A stretch of DNA of 45,309 nt from an uncultured Oscillospiraceae bacterium. Its GTDB lineage: Bacteria; Bacillota; Clostridia; Oscillospirales; Acutalibacteraceae. The translations under genes were made by a program, and so were the position numbers. Shown piece after piece: positions 1 to 9,075 of the stretch. The DNA lies in NCBI GenBank assembly GCA_949289045.1, contig CASEMN010000017.1:1-45309 (forward strand), given 5' to 3'. Position 1 is the stretch's first letter. Every line of letters starts with the position of its first letter. The notes under the pieces were generated by a model, which saw nothing but the letters and a program-made list of their open reading frames with translations, was not told the origin of the DNA and searched no databases.

Positions 1-262
1 GTCAAGTCACTCCATACCAGCGCATAAATTATTTTTACGGAATAGCAGACTGCTGTCTATCAAATTCTTGTGTGTGTTACTTTATGGCACATGAGCATTC
101 TTCCATGGCTTATATCATGCGTATTCATTTTTCCGGCATTTTATGTACTTCCATATTATTATCAGAGCTGCGCCTGCTTTTCAAGAGCCATTTTAATGGG
201 TACAAAGCTCAAAAATGACAGCGCTTTTATTTTGGGAAGCCCTATTCTCGAAAAATAGAGAT
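1..262. other. No gene recognised
   Basis: This left edge of the window has only short frames without a recognisable family or a good ribosome-binding site. It is AT-rich. I see no RNA gene or clear terminator in it. It may include the 3' flank of a gene outside the window. Confidence 0.5.
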
Positions 263-291
263 TGTAATAGGTGGCATAAATATTGTATAAT
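263..291 (+). promoter_or_regulatory. Sigma-A-like promoter for the 336-719 gene
   Basis: TTGTAA at 263-268 and a perfect TATAAT at 286-291 are separated by 17 nt. The predicted transcript would start near 298, leaving a leader of about 38 nt before the ATG at 336, with a GAGGTG ribosome-binding site at 323-328. Confidence 0.6.
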
Positions 292-335
292 CACCTTGCT
301 GCAAAGTTTAAAAACCTTGTACGAGGTGAAAACAG

Positions 336-719
336 ATGCTAAATAACAAAACAGATAATGATAAAAAATCCGGTGATACTGCGATTGTAATAATCGCTGC
401 GGACAACACATTTAGCAAAGAAGAAAACAATAAATTTTTTGACAGCCTTTTTGCCTGTCAGCTTCCCTTGAAAATTATCGTACAGCGGTCTATGCTCGAA
501 AACGGGAACTTTCCTCTTAAATATTTAGATAAAGAAAACGTATTGCCGCTGCACGGGGACGATTTTATAAAAGAGGCAAGAAAAAAAGTTAAAGGCGAAA
601 AAATTATTGTTTTAAAAAAGCCTTGTATTATCTCCGAAAAAGCTTTTGAAAAAATATTTTCTCTTAAGTTACAGGGGAAGCTTTTTGAAATGGCAGCGAA
701 GAAAATTATAGGTAAATAA
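336..719 (+). CDS. Hypothetical protein, 127 aa
   Basis: I do not recognise this protein. It has 127 residues and is lysine-rich, with no signal peptide or membrane segment. After a short charged start, a hydrophobic strand (AIVIIAAD, about residues 16-23) and a second one (LKIIVQRS, about 45-52) give an alternating beta/alpha look. This is faintly like the N-terminal part of a nucleotidyltransferase or GT-A fold, but no catalytic motif is visible, so I assign no function. The start is supported by GAGGTG eight bases upstream and by a consensus promoter. The gene stands alone and converges on the next gene at a shared terminator. Confidence 0.6.
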   Translation: MLNNKTDNDKKSGDTAIVIIAADNTFSKEENNKFFDSLFACQLPLKIIVQRSMLENGNFPLKYLDKENVLPLHGDDFIKEARKKVKGEKIIVLKKPCIISEKAFEKIFSLKLQGKLFEMAAKKIIGK

Positions 720-730
720 AAGTAAAAGAA

Positions 731-766
731 AAAGCGTAATGCATTTTATTGCATTACGCATTTTTT
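731..766. terminator. Bidirectional intrinsic terminator
   Basis: A perfect 10-bp stem (GCGTAATGCA at 734-743 with TGCATTACGC at 750-759) encloses a 6-nt loop and is followed by a T run at 761-766. The upstream side is A-rich, so it also works as a terminator for the minus-strand gene that ends at 765. Confidence 0.85.
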
Positions 767-2015
767 ATTCTGATTTTCCGTTTACAATTTCAATTTCGGT
801 AACTCGCCTTGAATCGGTTTTTGTAACAGTTACCGTAAAGTTTTTATATGCAAAAGTATCGCCCGGTTCAGGAATCTTTCCAAGCTGATACATTACCCAT
901 CCGCTTACGGTGACAAAATCATATTCCTCTTCAGGATTGCAGCCGAAGTATTCCATCATATCTTCAAAATTAATTGAGCAGTCAATTATAAAGCGGTTTT
1001 CTCCGACTTTTCTAATCTCTTCCAAAACCTCTTCGTGCTCGTCGTAGATTTCTCCTACAAGCTCTTCTAAAATATCTTCTATGGTTATAATACCAACTGT
1101 TCCGCCGAATTCGTCGACAACTACTGCCATATGTACCTTAGAGCGCTGCATTAGTCTTAAAAGCTTAAACACAAGCATATTCTCCGAAACATAAATAGTT
1201 TCACGCATAAGGTCAGTAATATGAAGATATTTATTGTCATGTTTATTGTAGAAGTCCTTCTGGTAAACGACACCGGTAATATTATCAAGAGTCTCCTTAT
1301 AAACAGGTATTCTCGAAAATCCGCTCTCTCTGAATACACGCTCAAGCTCTTCAAGGGAATCGTCCTCTTCAACAGCCTCTACATCCACTCTGGGAGTAAG
1401 TATCTCCGACACTTCAAGGTCGCCAAAGTCGAGGGCAGACCTTAAAAGCTCGCCTTCATGGCTGTCAATAACTCCGTCCTGCTGAACCTCATCCACAATT
1501 GTTTTAAGCTCTTCTTCAGTAATACTGCTCTTTTTGTCTCCGATTTTTGCAAGCTTCATTAAAAGCTTTTTCCACTGAGAAAAAATAAAGTTTACAGGTT
1601 TAAAGCAGATCAGCAGAATACGCATAATAGGAGCCGAAAATTTTGAAAAACTTTCGGGATTTTCCTTAGCAATACTTTTAGGTGATATTTCACCGAAAAT
1701 AAGAACTACTATAGTCATTACGGCAGTTGAAATTGTAACTCCCGCATCGCCAAACCATTTTGTAAATATAACCGTTGCCAAAGAAGCGGAAGCGATATTT
1801 ACAATATTGTTTCCTATAAGAATAGTTGAAAGGAGATTATCATAATCTTCAAAAATCTTCAGCGCCAACTTAGCTTTTTTATCGCCGTCGGCAGCCATTT
1901 TTTTCATTCTGATTTGATTAAGTGAGGTAAACGCTGTTTCTGTTGCCGAAAAATAGGCGGACAATAATATAAGCACCGCCAAAACTGCAATATACAGTGC
2001 ACTTTCACTTTCCAT
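765..2015 (-). CDS. CNNM/HlyC-CorC family membrane protein with CBS domains
   Basis: This 416-residue protein has the three-part layout of the HlyC/CorC (CNNM-related) family. A DUF21 membrane domain spans about residues 1-190 and opens with a transmembrane helix and the family SATETAF motif (about 23-29). A CBS pair follows (about 200-330, including LTPRVDVEAVEEDDS), then a C-terminal CorC/HlyC transporter-associated domain (about 345-416). The length is normal for the family. Members are implicated in divalent cation efflux or homeostasis, often Mg2+ or Co2+; the old name hemolysin is misleading. ATG start with GGAGTG about nine bases upstream. It is monocistronic by spacing and ends inside the shared terminator with the 336-719 gene. 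The substrate cannot be read from sequence. Confidence 0.9.
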   Translation of the reverse strand: MESESALYIAVLAVLILLSAYFSATETAFTSLNQIRMKKMAADGDKKAKLALKIFEDYDNLLSTILIGNNIVNIASASLATVIFTKWFGDAGVTISTAVMTIVVLIFGEISPKSIAKENPESFSKFSAPIMRILLICFKPVNFIFSQWKKLLMKLAKIGDKKSSITEEELKTIVDEVQQDGVIDSHEGELLRSALDFGDLEVSEILTPRVDVEAVEEDDSLEELERVFRESGFSRIPVYKETLDNITGVVYQKDFYNKHDNKYLHITDLMRETIYVSENMLVFKLLRLMQRSKVHMAVVVDEFGGTVGIITIEDILEELVGEIYDEHEEVLEEIRKVGENRFIIDCSINFEDMMEYFGCNPEEEYDFVTVSGWVMYQLGKIPEPGDTFAYKNFTVTVTKTDSRRVTEIEIVNGKSE

Positions 2016-2164
2016 TTAAAACAATCACTCCAAATTTACTTTTATATAGCAGATTACCGGTTTAATTTTTGGGTTTCTGCTTACTTATATATATCATAAA
2101 CGTAAAATTATGTACAGTATAAATTTAAAATTATACTTTCAAACAAGTTTATTTCATTATTTCT

Positions 2165-2851
2165 TTAGATTTCACAGACGTTCTCTTCCGCCCAAATAAG
2201 CTTTTCTCCGATAACCTCTGCTCCGCAATATTTTTCAAGCAATCCGCGGGCTGTTTTTCCAGCATTTTCTGCACTTTCATGGCTTCCGAAAGCATATATG
2301 CACATGAGGATTTCTCTTTCACCCTCGTTTATTTTGCATCTCTCACAGTCGCTTGTAGGATTGCCGAAAAATCCTTCGCTGTCACGCATTGCAGGAAGAT
2401 TTTCAACGTTTACTGTCTCTCTTCCTATACCGCGGTAGCTGGTTCCCTCAGGAGATACTGTAAGCTCCAAAGGAGGATTGAGACTCGAAACATCAAAAGT
2501 GCTTATAGAAAATCCCGTTGTAATAGAAACAAGGTTATTAATATCTACAACGTTATTTATTCTGTACAGTCCCTTACCCTTTACAACTCTTCTGAGCATC
2601 GCCTCAGCGGCGTTGCGGTAACGGTGAGGGTCTTTACCTACAGCTTTATAGCAAAGTCTTGTATTTGCTATTTCTTCCTTCTTCATTATTTCATCAAGAG
2701 GAAGAGTCTCTTCTATTTTTTCACATTCTCCGGCAATAAGCTCCAAAAGTTCTTCGCTGCTCTTTTCAGCCTTTACATTGGCATGAATAAGATAAGCGGC
2801 AGCTTTTTCATATTTGCCGGTAAGTTCTTCGGATATTGTAACTTTAATCAT
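2165..2851 (-). CDS. B3/B4 tRNA-binding domain protein (PheT-related)
   Basis: This 228-residue protein resembles stand-alone B3/4 domain proteins, which are homologous to the editing-like B3/B4 domain of the phenylalanyl-tRNA synthetase beta subunit. Family-like segments are the DPHRYRNAAEAMLRRV stretch, followed by INNVVDINNLVSITTGF and a Gly-rich YRGIGRE turn. Some relatives are thought to act on tRNA or mischarged amino acids; a precise reaction is not established here. I chose the ATG at 2851 over an upstream TTG at 2881, because AAGG lies 11 bases upstream and the protein then starts eight bases after the GNAT gene ends. The tight spacing suggests co-transcription with that gene. Confidence 0.75.
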   Translation of the reverse strand: MIKVTISEELTGKYEKAAAYLIHANVKAEKSSEELLELIAGECEKIEETLPLDEIMKKEEIANTRLCYKAVGKDPHRYRNAAEAMLRRVVKGKGLYRINNVVDINNLVSITTGFSISTFDVSSLNPPLELTVSPEGTSYRGIGRETVNVENLPAMRDSEGFFGNPTSDCERCKINEGEREILMCIYAFGSHESAENAGKTARGLLEKYCGAEVIGEKLIWAEENVCEI

Positions 2852-2859
2852 TTTTAATC

Positions 2860-3357
2860 TTACCTTTCGGCAAGACGGCAAAGAGCTTCTCTATCAAGAC
2901 GGTAAACAGTCCAGTCAGACATTGCCTTTGCTCCCATGCTTTTATAAAATTCTATTGAAGGCTTGTTCCAGTTAAGGCAAACCCAGTCCATTCTTCCGTC
3001 GCTGCGATTATACGCAGCATTGGCAACAGCCGTAAAAAGTGCCTTTCCTATTCCTTTTCCTCTCATATGGGGATAGACGAAAAGGTCTTCGAGATACATA
3101 TTGGCTCTGCCTAAAAAGGTTGAGTAATTTCTGAAATAAAGGGCAAAACCGGCTGTCTCTCCATTATATTCAGCCAGTATTACAGCGGCTTCTCCTCTGA
3201 CGAAAATCGATTCTCTGATATCATCTTCCGTCGCCGTAACCTCATCGAGCATCTTTTCGTATTCAGCTATTCCTCTGATAAGGTTGTAAATTGTTCCGGC
3301 ATCTGAAGGCTCAGCATCACGAAGCACAAGTCCTTCAATTTTTGTTTCATAAATCAT
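2860..3357 (-). CDS. GNAT family N-acetyltransferase (diamine acetyltransferase-like)
   Basis: A 165-residue GNAT-fold acetyltransferase. The acetyl-CoA binding motif RGKGIGKAL is at residues 99-107. The stretch GFALYFRNYSTFLGRANMYLEDLFV (70-94) closely resembles spermidine/spermine N1-acetyltransferase-type proteins, as does LNWNKPSIEFYKSMGA (128-143). It probably transfers an acetyl group from acetyl-CoA to a small amine, possibly a polyamine. The substrate is inference from similarity. It lies directly upstream of the B3/4 gene with an 8-nt gap and just downstream of the DUF4091 gene (10-nt gap), so these form a likely operon. Confidence 0.85.
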   Translation of the reverse strand: MIYETKIEGLVLRDAEPSDAGTIYNLIRGIAEYEKMLDEVTATEDDIRESIFVRGEAAVILAEYNGETAGFALYFRNYSTFLGRANMYLEDLFVYPHMRGKGIGKALFTAVANAAYNRSDGRMDWVCLNWNKPSIEFYKSMGAKAMSDWTVYRLDREALCRLAER

Positions 3358-3367
3358 ATTTATTACC

Positions 3368-5083
3368 TCAGCTCATAAATTCAAGAAAATCTGTTGAAAG
3401 AGTGTAAAGTGCATTTCTTATACAGTCCATATCTATTGGCATCTCACGGCGTGTTTTTTCATCTGCCACCCCTGCTTTTTTTCGAGTTTGACCATAATCG
3501 TAGCGGACTGATTTGAGTATACGGTGGGCTTTCTCACAAAGCTCCGCAGACTGTCTCGAAAGATAAAGAAGCTTATTTACGTCCCTTATTCCCTGCCAAA
3601 GCTTTTCAAGACGCACAGACATATGAGTCTTTGGATGCTCTGCATCGGGTAAATCGGGATAAACAAGGAAACAGTCGCCGGATTCAAAGCTGACATGAGT
3701 TGTATCCTCAAGGGGATTCTCAACCCATGCATCATAAGCCCATCTTAAAAATCCGTTTGCTCCGAGAGACGCTGCAAAGAATATAGTCCAGTAGCTTTCT
3801 GCCGGAAGACTGTAAGTAAAGCTGTTGGGGAAATGTCCCACACAGGTATACATAGTTGTCTTTAAATCCGGATTATCTCCCCTTTTAATGCAAAGGGCTT
3901 TATAATCTTCTATTGCTTTTTTAAGGGGCTGGGAACCTACGCTTATGCTGTCCATTCTGTCAATAAGCGGGAAAAATTTTGATCCGAAATGGTTCATAGC
4001 TGCCGACTTTTTGAAAACTTTGCCTTCGGAATTTTTTACGCTGTCTATAAGGTCATAGGTTTTTTTCATCTTAGAGCGCTCATCGACGCTGATGCATATT
4101 CTCTCAAACCAGCCTTTTTCCTCAGTATGCTTTATCAAAGCTTTAAGGAACTGTTTCCACACCTTTTTATATTTCCGCTTTCCGGGTTTAGGTGAAATAG
4201 ACTTCATTTTTCCCTTTTTCTCGTCAAGATATGTAATCTTGTTGCCCCAGGGAATCATACTGTAACAGACTATTTTATCGGCAATTCCGAGATCTACGCA
4301 AAGCCCTACCCACTTATCAAAATCGGTAAAATCAAACTCAAAGACTCCGCCGGCTTTTTTAGTCCACTTTATCATAGAGGGATATTCCCCGTAGGTCTGT
4401 CCGTTCCACGGCTCTTCTACTATGCTTACAGTTATCGCATGACCTCCCATATTTTTGTAAAGGAGCATATGCTGCTTTAAAATCTCCATATGCTCTTTAC
4501 TGAAAGGCTCTACTCCGTAATATTGTGCAACACGGTAGGGGTACTGCCACAGTTCTATATCAAAAAGATAATCTTCTGGCTTTGGCATAGTAAGAGCCAA
4601 AACCTGAACGGAATAGTGAATTTCCTCTACTTCGCCGTTATCGTTATTTTTTATAACAATTTTTCCGGTATATTGGCCTGATTTTGCCTCTTCGGGAATA
4701 TCAAAGTTTATCCAAACACTCTGAACCGATTTCGCCTTCAGATAAACGGGCTCATCTGACCACAGAATATCCGGAAAACTTTCACGGCTTTTATCGTCTT
4801 TCTTTCCGTTGCCCACAAAAGCCTTCGTCTCTTTTATAAAAACACACTGTGCACAGTCTGCTGGAAGAGTTTCCCCGTCGCTGCGTGAAAATTCCGTCAT
4901 TGCTACAGATAAGGAAGTTATATCTTTTTCAAAACTCAATATGGCAGTTTGTCCCGAGCATCTGTCACCTCGCCATGCCCAAAGGTTGTTATGGGAGTTT
5001 GATGTTTCTAAAAGTTCTTCATATCGTCCGGCGGTACATTGAAGATTGGTAGTGACCGCCACAGCATAAAAGGTTTTATTCAT
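3368..5083 (-). CDS. DUF4091 domain protein, glycoside-hydrolase-like
   Basis: A 571-residue cytoplasmic-looking protein without a signal peptide. The C-terminal half carries DUF4091 hallmarks: FLRWAYDAWVENPLEDTTHV and SGDCFLVYPD, in which aromatic and acidic residues are conserved. The middle (LYKNMGGHAITVSIVEEPWNG, then KWVGLCVDLGI) reads like a TIM-barrel sugar hydrolase. The N-terminal part looks like a beta-sandwich. DUF4091 proteins are usually annotated as putative glycoside hydrolases; the substrate is unknown. The ATG at 5083 is preferred because GGAG lies just upstream and the start falls 13 bases after the end of the preceding gene; an upstream in-frame start would overlap that gene. 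Confidence 0.75.
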   Translation of the reverse strand: MNKTFYAVAVTTNLQCTAGRYEELLETSNSHNNLWAWRGDRCSGQTAILSFEKDITSLSVAMTEFSRSDGETLPADCAQCVFIKETKAFVGNGKKDDKSRESFPDILWSDEPVYLKAKSVQSVWINFDIPEEAKSGQYTGKIVIKNNDNGEVEEIHYSVQVLALTMPKPEDYLFDIELWQYPYRVAQYYGVEPFSKEHMEILKQHMLLYKNMGGHAITVSIVEEPWNGQTYGEYPSMIKWTKKAGGVFEFDFTDFDKWVGLCVDLGIADKIVCYSMIPWGNKITYLDEKKGKMKSISPKPGKRKYKKVWKQFLKALIKHTEEKGWFERICISVDERSKMKKTYDLIDSVKNSEGKVFKKSAAMNHFGSKFFPLIDRMDSISVGSQPLKKAIEDYKALCIKRGDNPDLKTTMYTCVGHFPNSFTYSLPAESYWTIFFAASLGANGFLRWAYDAWVENPLEDTTHVSFESGDCFLVYPDLPDAEHPKTHMSVRLEKLWQGIRDVNKLLYLSRQSAELCEKAHRILKSVRYDYGQTRKKAGVADEKTRREMPIDMDCIRNALYTLSTDFLEFMS

Positions 5084-5096
5084 CTTTCTCCGCCTT

Positions 5097-5894
5097 TCAG
5101 TTTGCGTTATCTGATATCTCTTTAAGTTTTTCTTCTGCAAGTTTTACATGGTAAAGACCGTTACCGCAGTTTTTTACATAATTGAAAAGTTGTTTGGCCT
5201 CTTCTATTTCGCCTTTCCAAAGGTGAATGCACGCCATTCGGTAAGAATTACATACAGATTGAAGCTTTGAAAGCTTGGCGTTTTCAAAAAACTGCTGTCC
5301 TTCCATAGCTCCTACGGCATCCTTCTTTATAAAAGCTATTGCCCCTTCCGCAAACTCTCTCATGGCGTCAAAGCCGGCTTTTACGTTTACGGGATAATTT
5401 CCTGATCTTGCAAGCTCTGAAATTTTTCTTTTAGCTATTTCGAGAGACTCACAGTCTCCGCGATGAAAATAACAGTTTATAACAAGATTGTAATAGAGTA
5501 TCAATTCCTGAGGCAACAAAGAGTGCTCCGGCACTCTTGCGGCAAGATATCTGAGAGCCTGTGCAGAATCCCCCATGTAATAGAGGGCTTTCGCAATTTC
5601 AAGGCGGCAGATAATTTTACCGTAATAGCTTTTAGTAAATTTTTCAAATTCGCCGTAAAAGCCGAGATAATCGGCAGGATTACAGTCCTCTTCCAAAAGG
5701 TTCTTATATTTTGAAAGGATAATACGGCGTATTTTAGTAGACATAATAACACACAAAATAAGTACCGCTAAAGCTATAAAAACATTTTGCAGGTAAAACG
5801 CTACAACACCCATGGCACAAACATAGAGTACGCCGAAAAACAACTGTTTCATTACATAGGCGTTAAGCATTCTTTTGTATTTTTTCTGATCCAA
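5097..5894 (-). CDS. Membrane-anchored protein with TPR-like helical repeats
   Basis: A 265-residue protein of unknown function. Two adjacent transmembrane helices form a hairpin near the N-terminus (about residues 15-50). The rest is a soluble alpha-helical region with repeat-like pairs (IAKALYYMGDSAQALRYLA, VINCYFHRGDCESLEIAKR, YRMACIHLWKGEIEEAKQLF) typical of tetratricopeptide folds. The most likely role is a membrane-tethered protein-protein scaffold, but no partner is evident. The start is a TTG at 5894 with a perfect AGGAGG seven bases upstream; the first ATG in frame, eight codons later, has no such site. It sits 13 nt before the DUF4091 gene and 18 nt after the DUF1015 gene, so it is probably in the same transcript. 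Confidence 0.65.
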   Translation of the reverse strand: MDQKKYKRMLNAYVMKQLFFGVLYVCAMGVVAFYLQNVFIALAVLILCVIMSTKIRRIILSKYKNLLEEDCNPADYLGFYGEFEKFTKSYYGKIICRLEIAKALYYMGDSAQALRYLAARVPEHSLLPQELILYYNLVINCYFHRGDCESLEIAKRKISELARSGNYPVNVKAGFDAMREFAEGAIAFIKKDAVGAMEGQQFFENAKLSKLQSVCNSYRMACIHLWKGEIEEAKQLFNYVKNCGNGLYHVKLAEEKLKEISDNAN

Positions 5895-5912
5895 GTCACT
5901 GCCTCCTCTGAA

Positions 5913-7157
5913 TTATGAAAGGGGATGTATAAAAAGTCCGCTTAAAAGCTTCGGCTCAAACCAGGTGGATTTAGGCGGCATTATCATATTAGCGTCGGCA
6001 ATATCCATAAGCTCTTTAACTGTTACGGGGTAAACTGCAAAAGCTACGCCGTCCGTTTTGTCAGCACGGATTTTAAGTTCCTCAAGACCTCTGATTCCGC
6101 CTACAAAATCAATTCTCTTATCGGTTCTCGGATCTTTAATTCCCAGAACCGGGTCAAGAAGATTTTTCTGAAGAATTGAAACATCAAGGGATTCAACAGG
6201 GTTCTCCTCACTGAATGTGCCCTCTTTTGCTTTAAGAGAATACCATTCTCCTTTAAGGTACATACCGAAAGTGTGCTGCTCCTGAGGTTTATAGGGAGCG
6301 GTACCTTCTTTTTGTACATAAAATTTTTCTTCTATAGTCTTTAAATATTCATCTGCTTCTTTGCCGTTAAGGTCCTTGACAACACGGTTATAGTCCATTA
6401 TTGCAAGCTCCTCGGCCGGGAAAGCAACAGCAAGGAAGAAATTGAATTCTTCTTCGCCTGTATATCCTTGATTCTGCTTTCTTCTTTCAATACCTACCTT
6501 AACAGCAGAAGCACATCTATGATGGCCGTCGGCAATATAAAGAGCAGGAGTTTTTTCAAATACAGATTTAAGTTTTTCGTTTATTTCGGCATCATCTATA
6601 ACCCATACTGTCTGCTGAACGCTTGCATCATCTGCGAAATCATAAACAGGCTTATGAGCCTCCTGCCATGATGAAATTATCTTTTCTGCCACTCCGTCAG
6701 AAGAATATGTTAAAAATATTGGACCTGTATTGGCGTTGCATGTATCAACGTGGCGGATTCTGTCCTCCTCCTTATCGGCTCTCGTGAGCTCGTGCTTTTT
6801 AATTACTCCGTTAATGTAATCGTCAATTCCCGCACAGCCTACAAGGCCTGTCTGACTTCTGCCGTTCATTATCTGACGGTAAATATAAAAACAAGGATTT
6901 TCATCCTGTATACAAATTCCGACCTTTGTAAGCTTCTGAAGATTTTCCTTTGCCTTTAAATAAACTGACTCGTCATAAATATAAGTGTTCTCAGGAAGAT
7001 CTATTTCAGCCTTATCTACATGAAGAAAGGAAAGGGGGTTGCCTTTTACAGCCTCTCTTGCCTCCTCACTACTCATTACATCATAGGGTAAAGCCGCTAC
7101 TTTCTGAGCGTACTCTCTTTTCGGTCTTATTCCGCAAAAAGGTTTAAATACAGCCAT
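5913..7157 (-). CDS. DUF1015 family protein
   Basis: A 414-residue protein matching the DUF1015 family. Hallmarks are the N-terminal FKPFCGIRPK and PYDVMSSEEAREAVKGNPLSFLHV, a central IADGHHRCASAV segment with two histidines, and a C-terminal MPPKSTWFEPKLLSGLFIHPL, all typical. The length fits the family (about 400-420). The biochemical function is not established. In many clostridia the gene neighbours serine biosynthesis genes; here it lies near glycerate kinase, which also touches glycerate/serine metabolism (inference only). ATG start with AGGAGG ten bases upstream. Confidence 0.88.
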   Translation of the reverse strand: MAVFKPFCGIRPKREYAQKVAALPYDVMSSEEAREAVKGNPLSFLHVDKAEIDLPENTYIYDESVYLKAKENLQKLTKVGICIQDENPCFYIYRQIMNGRSQTGLVGCAGIDDYINGVIKKHELTRADKEEDRIRHVDTCNANTGPIFLTYSSDGVAEKIISSWQEAHKPVYDFADDASVQQTVWVIDDAEINEKLKSVFEKTPALYIADGHHRCASAVKVGIERRKQNQGYTGEEEFNFFLAVAFPAEELAIMDYNRVVKDLNGKEADEYLKTIEEKFYVQKEGTAPYKPQEQHTFGMYLKGEWYSLKAKEGTFSEENPVESLDVSILQKNLLDPVLGIKDPRTDKRIDFVGGIRGLEELKIRADKTDGVAFAVYPVTVKELMDIADANMIMPPKSTWFEPKLLSGLFIHPLS

Positions 7158-7269
7158 TTCGCTGTTACCTCCTGTATATATAAACTATTTTATAATGATA
7201 ACATATTCCGTTATAAAAATAAAGATAAAGTTACAGGCACAAACGCCGCTAAAATAACGCAAATTATAC

Positions 7270-8400
7270 TTATAACAAGCCTTTTTCCCGTACATAATCC
7301 GCAGCCTGAACTGTGGCCTTTCGCAGGTTCTCTTCAGCGCTGTCTTTTATTCTTTCAAAAGGCAGATGCCGAGGATTTGAAGAAAACGCTCTTTCTATTC
7401 CCATAGCCTTTATTTCCTCATCTTCTGCAATAACTTCCCCGCAAACTGCTATGACGGGAGTTTTATCGCTGAGAGAAGACACTCCGAAGGGAACCTTTCC
7501 CTGAGAAGTCTGACTGTCAAGGCGTCCTTCTCCCGTTATAACAAGGTTTGCGTTCTCTGCTCTTTTTGCAAAATCTGTTTTTTCGAGAATTACATCAATC
7601 CCGCTCTTTAACTGAGCATTAAAAACTGAGGAAAGTCCTGCCCCAAGCCCCCCGGCCGCTCCTGCACCCGCTGAATTTGAAATATCTCTTCCGGCATATT
7701 GGTCAAACTGCTTTCCCAAATTTCTGAGCCCACTATCAAGAAATTTCACTTGCTGCTCATCGGCTCCTTTCTGAGGAGCGAAAACATAGGCAGCTCCGTT
7801 TTCTCCGTAAAGAGGGTTTTTTACGTCGCATAAAACAGTTATTTTACAGTTTCTGATTTTCTTATTAATGCAAGATAAATCAAAGCTGATTATCTCAGAT
7901 AGATTTCCGGAACTAATACGTTCTATCTCACCTTTTTCTGAAAAAAATCGTCCGCCAAGAAACTGGATTAATCCGCAGCCGCCATCGGTGGTAGCAGTGC
8001 CGCCGATACCTAAAATTATATTTGTGCATCCTCTTTTTACAGCATCAAGAATTATCATACCCACGCCGTGGGTAGAAGCATAAAGAGGTTTTCTTTCAGG
8101 AGAAAGATAAAGTCCGCAGGCCGACGCCGCTTCAATAACAGCAGTTGCGTCTTTTAAAATTCCGTATTCAGCTTCAATGGGTTCGCCTAAATGATTTATA
8201 CATTTACATAAAACCTTTTCTCCTTCACATCCCTCTAAAAAAGCATCAACAGTTCCCTCTCCTCCGTCAGCAACGGGAATAAGCTCTATATCTATTTCGC
8301 AAGAAAAATATTTTCGGAATTCCTCTTTTATTATGTTTTCGGCCTCAATGGAGGTAAAGGTTCCTTTAAAGGAATCCGCCGCTATTATAATTTTTTTCAT
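7270..8400 (-). CDS. glxK: Glycerate kinase (GlxK/GarK family)
   Basis: A 376-residue glycerate kinase of the bacterial type that phosphorylates glycerate with ATP, usually at the 2-position. Family signatures are MKKIIIAADSFKGTFTS at the start, PVADGGEGTVDAF (42-54), GIGGTATTDGGCG (131-143) and ITGEGRLDSQTSQGKVPFGV near the C-terminus. The length is normal. The ATG at 8400 begins at the family's usual N-terminus and has a GGGGAAAGG purine run upstream. An in-frame GTG at 8433 would add an atypical extension. It lies 112 bases upstream of the DUF1015 gene on the same strand. Confidence 0.92.
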   Translation of the reverse strand: MKKIIIAADSFKGTFTSIEAENIIKEEFRKYFSCEIDIELIPVADGGEGTVDAFLEGCEGEKVLCKCINHLGEPIEAEYGILKDATAVIEAASACGLYLSPERKPLYASTHGVGMIILDAVKRGCTNIILGIGGTATTDGGCGLIQFLGGRFFSEKGEIERISSGNLSEIISFDLSCINKKIRNCKITVLCDVKNPLYGENGAAYVFAPQKGADEQQVKFLDSGLRNLGKQFDQYAGRDISNSAGAGAAGGLGAGLSSVFNAQLKSGIDVILEKTDFAKRAENANLVITGEGRLDSQTSQGKVPFGVSSLSDKTPVIAVCGEVIAEDEEIKAMGIERAFSSNPRHLPFERIKDSAEENLRKATVQAADYVREKGLL

Positions 8401-8582
8401 AGACCTTTCCCCTTTCATTACTAAGCGAAACACAAAATGATTTTTTCAGCTGCCAAAGCATTATGCCATAATAATATAACAATATCACGGTTATAACAAG
8501 GAGTCTTTATTCCCGTAAAATTTACAGAAAATCTGCATTTTAAAATTTATTTCGTCATTTTAAAATTTTTTTCAAAAACCTC

Positions 8583-8611
8583 TTGACGAGAAAAGACAGG
8601 TGTGGTATATT
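8583..8611 (+). promoter_or_regulatory. tRNA operon promoter
   Basis: TTGACG at 8583-8588 and TATATT at 8606-8611 are spaced by 17 nt, and the first tRNA starts 33 nt downstream. This is a near-consensus sigma-A promoter, as expected for stable RNA. Confidence 0.8.
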
Positions 8612-8644
8612 ATACAAGCGTTCTTCAAGAGAACATGAAAAAAC

Positions 8645-8720
8645 GCTGGTGTAGCTCAGTTGGTAGAGCAGCTGATTTGTAATCAGCAGGTCGGGGGTTC
8701 GAGTCCGTCCACCAGCTCCA
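8645..8720 (+). tRNA. tRNA-Thr (anticodon TGT)
   Basis: A 76-nt cloverleaf with the 3' CCA encoded. The acceptor GCTGGTG pairs with CACCAGC. The anticodon stem GCTGA/TCAGC encloses the loop TTTGTAA, giving anticodon TGT (decodes ACA and, by wobble, other ACN codons). The T arm has the standard GGTTCGAGTCC region. It is followed six bases later by tRNA-Tyr in the same transcript. Confidence 0.97.
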
Positions 8721-8726
8721 TAATGT

Positions 8727-8811
8727 GGGAGAGTTCCCGAGCGGCCAAAGGGAACAGACTGTAAATCTGTCGTCACTGACTTCGGTGGTTCGAATCCACC
8801 CTCTCCCACCA
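8727..8811 (+). tRNA. tRNA-Tyr (anticodon GTA)
   Basis: An 85-nt class II tRNA with a long variable arm, ending in an encoded CCA. The acceptor GGGAGAG pairs with CTCTCCC. The anticodon loop CTGTAAA gives GTA. The T arm is GGTGG-TTCGAAT-CCACC. Confidence 0.97.
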
Positions 8812-8817
8812 GAAAAA

Positions 8818-8848
8818 GTCTGTACGCAATTTGCGTTCAGACTTTTTT
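8818..8848 (+). terminator. Intrinsic terminator of the tRNA unit
   Basis: An 11-bp stem with one mismatch (8818-8828 with 8832-8842) and a 3-nt loop is followed by six Ts at 8843-8848. It lies seven bases after the tRNA-Tyr CCA end. Confidence 0.9.
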
Positions 8849-9075
8849 ATCGTTTCGCCATTAGGCTCAGGGGGTATAAAGTTCCCTTGCAAAGCTCAGT
8901 TAAAATTTTCTCACTACAATTTCAATGTGGATTTTTATATTTTCACTAATCACCTATAAAGCTCTACAAACCATTTAAATGATATGAAGCCATATTTTAA
9001 CTAAAAAACAGAAACCTTTAAATAAATTAATATGTATTGTATATTTTCAGATACTAAATATAATGAGGTGATTCT

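Noticed and set aside
70..258. 62-residue plus-strand frame at the left edge
   Set aside because: No ribosome-binding site, composition is that of random AT-rich sequence, no family resemblance.
8862..8890. Further copy of the palindromic repeat (TTAGGCTCAGGGG)
   Set aside because: Only seven bases match and the palindrome is absent.
8555..8949. Frames covering the tRNA genes
   Set aside because: They translate tRNA sequence and flanking hairpins.
9037..9064. TTGTAT-16-TATAAT ahead of the cupin gene
   Set aside because: Transcription would start at about 9071, after the GAGGTG ribosome-binding site at 9065-9070, leaving a nearly leaderless mRNA, so this is unlikely to be the working promoter.
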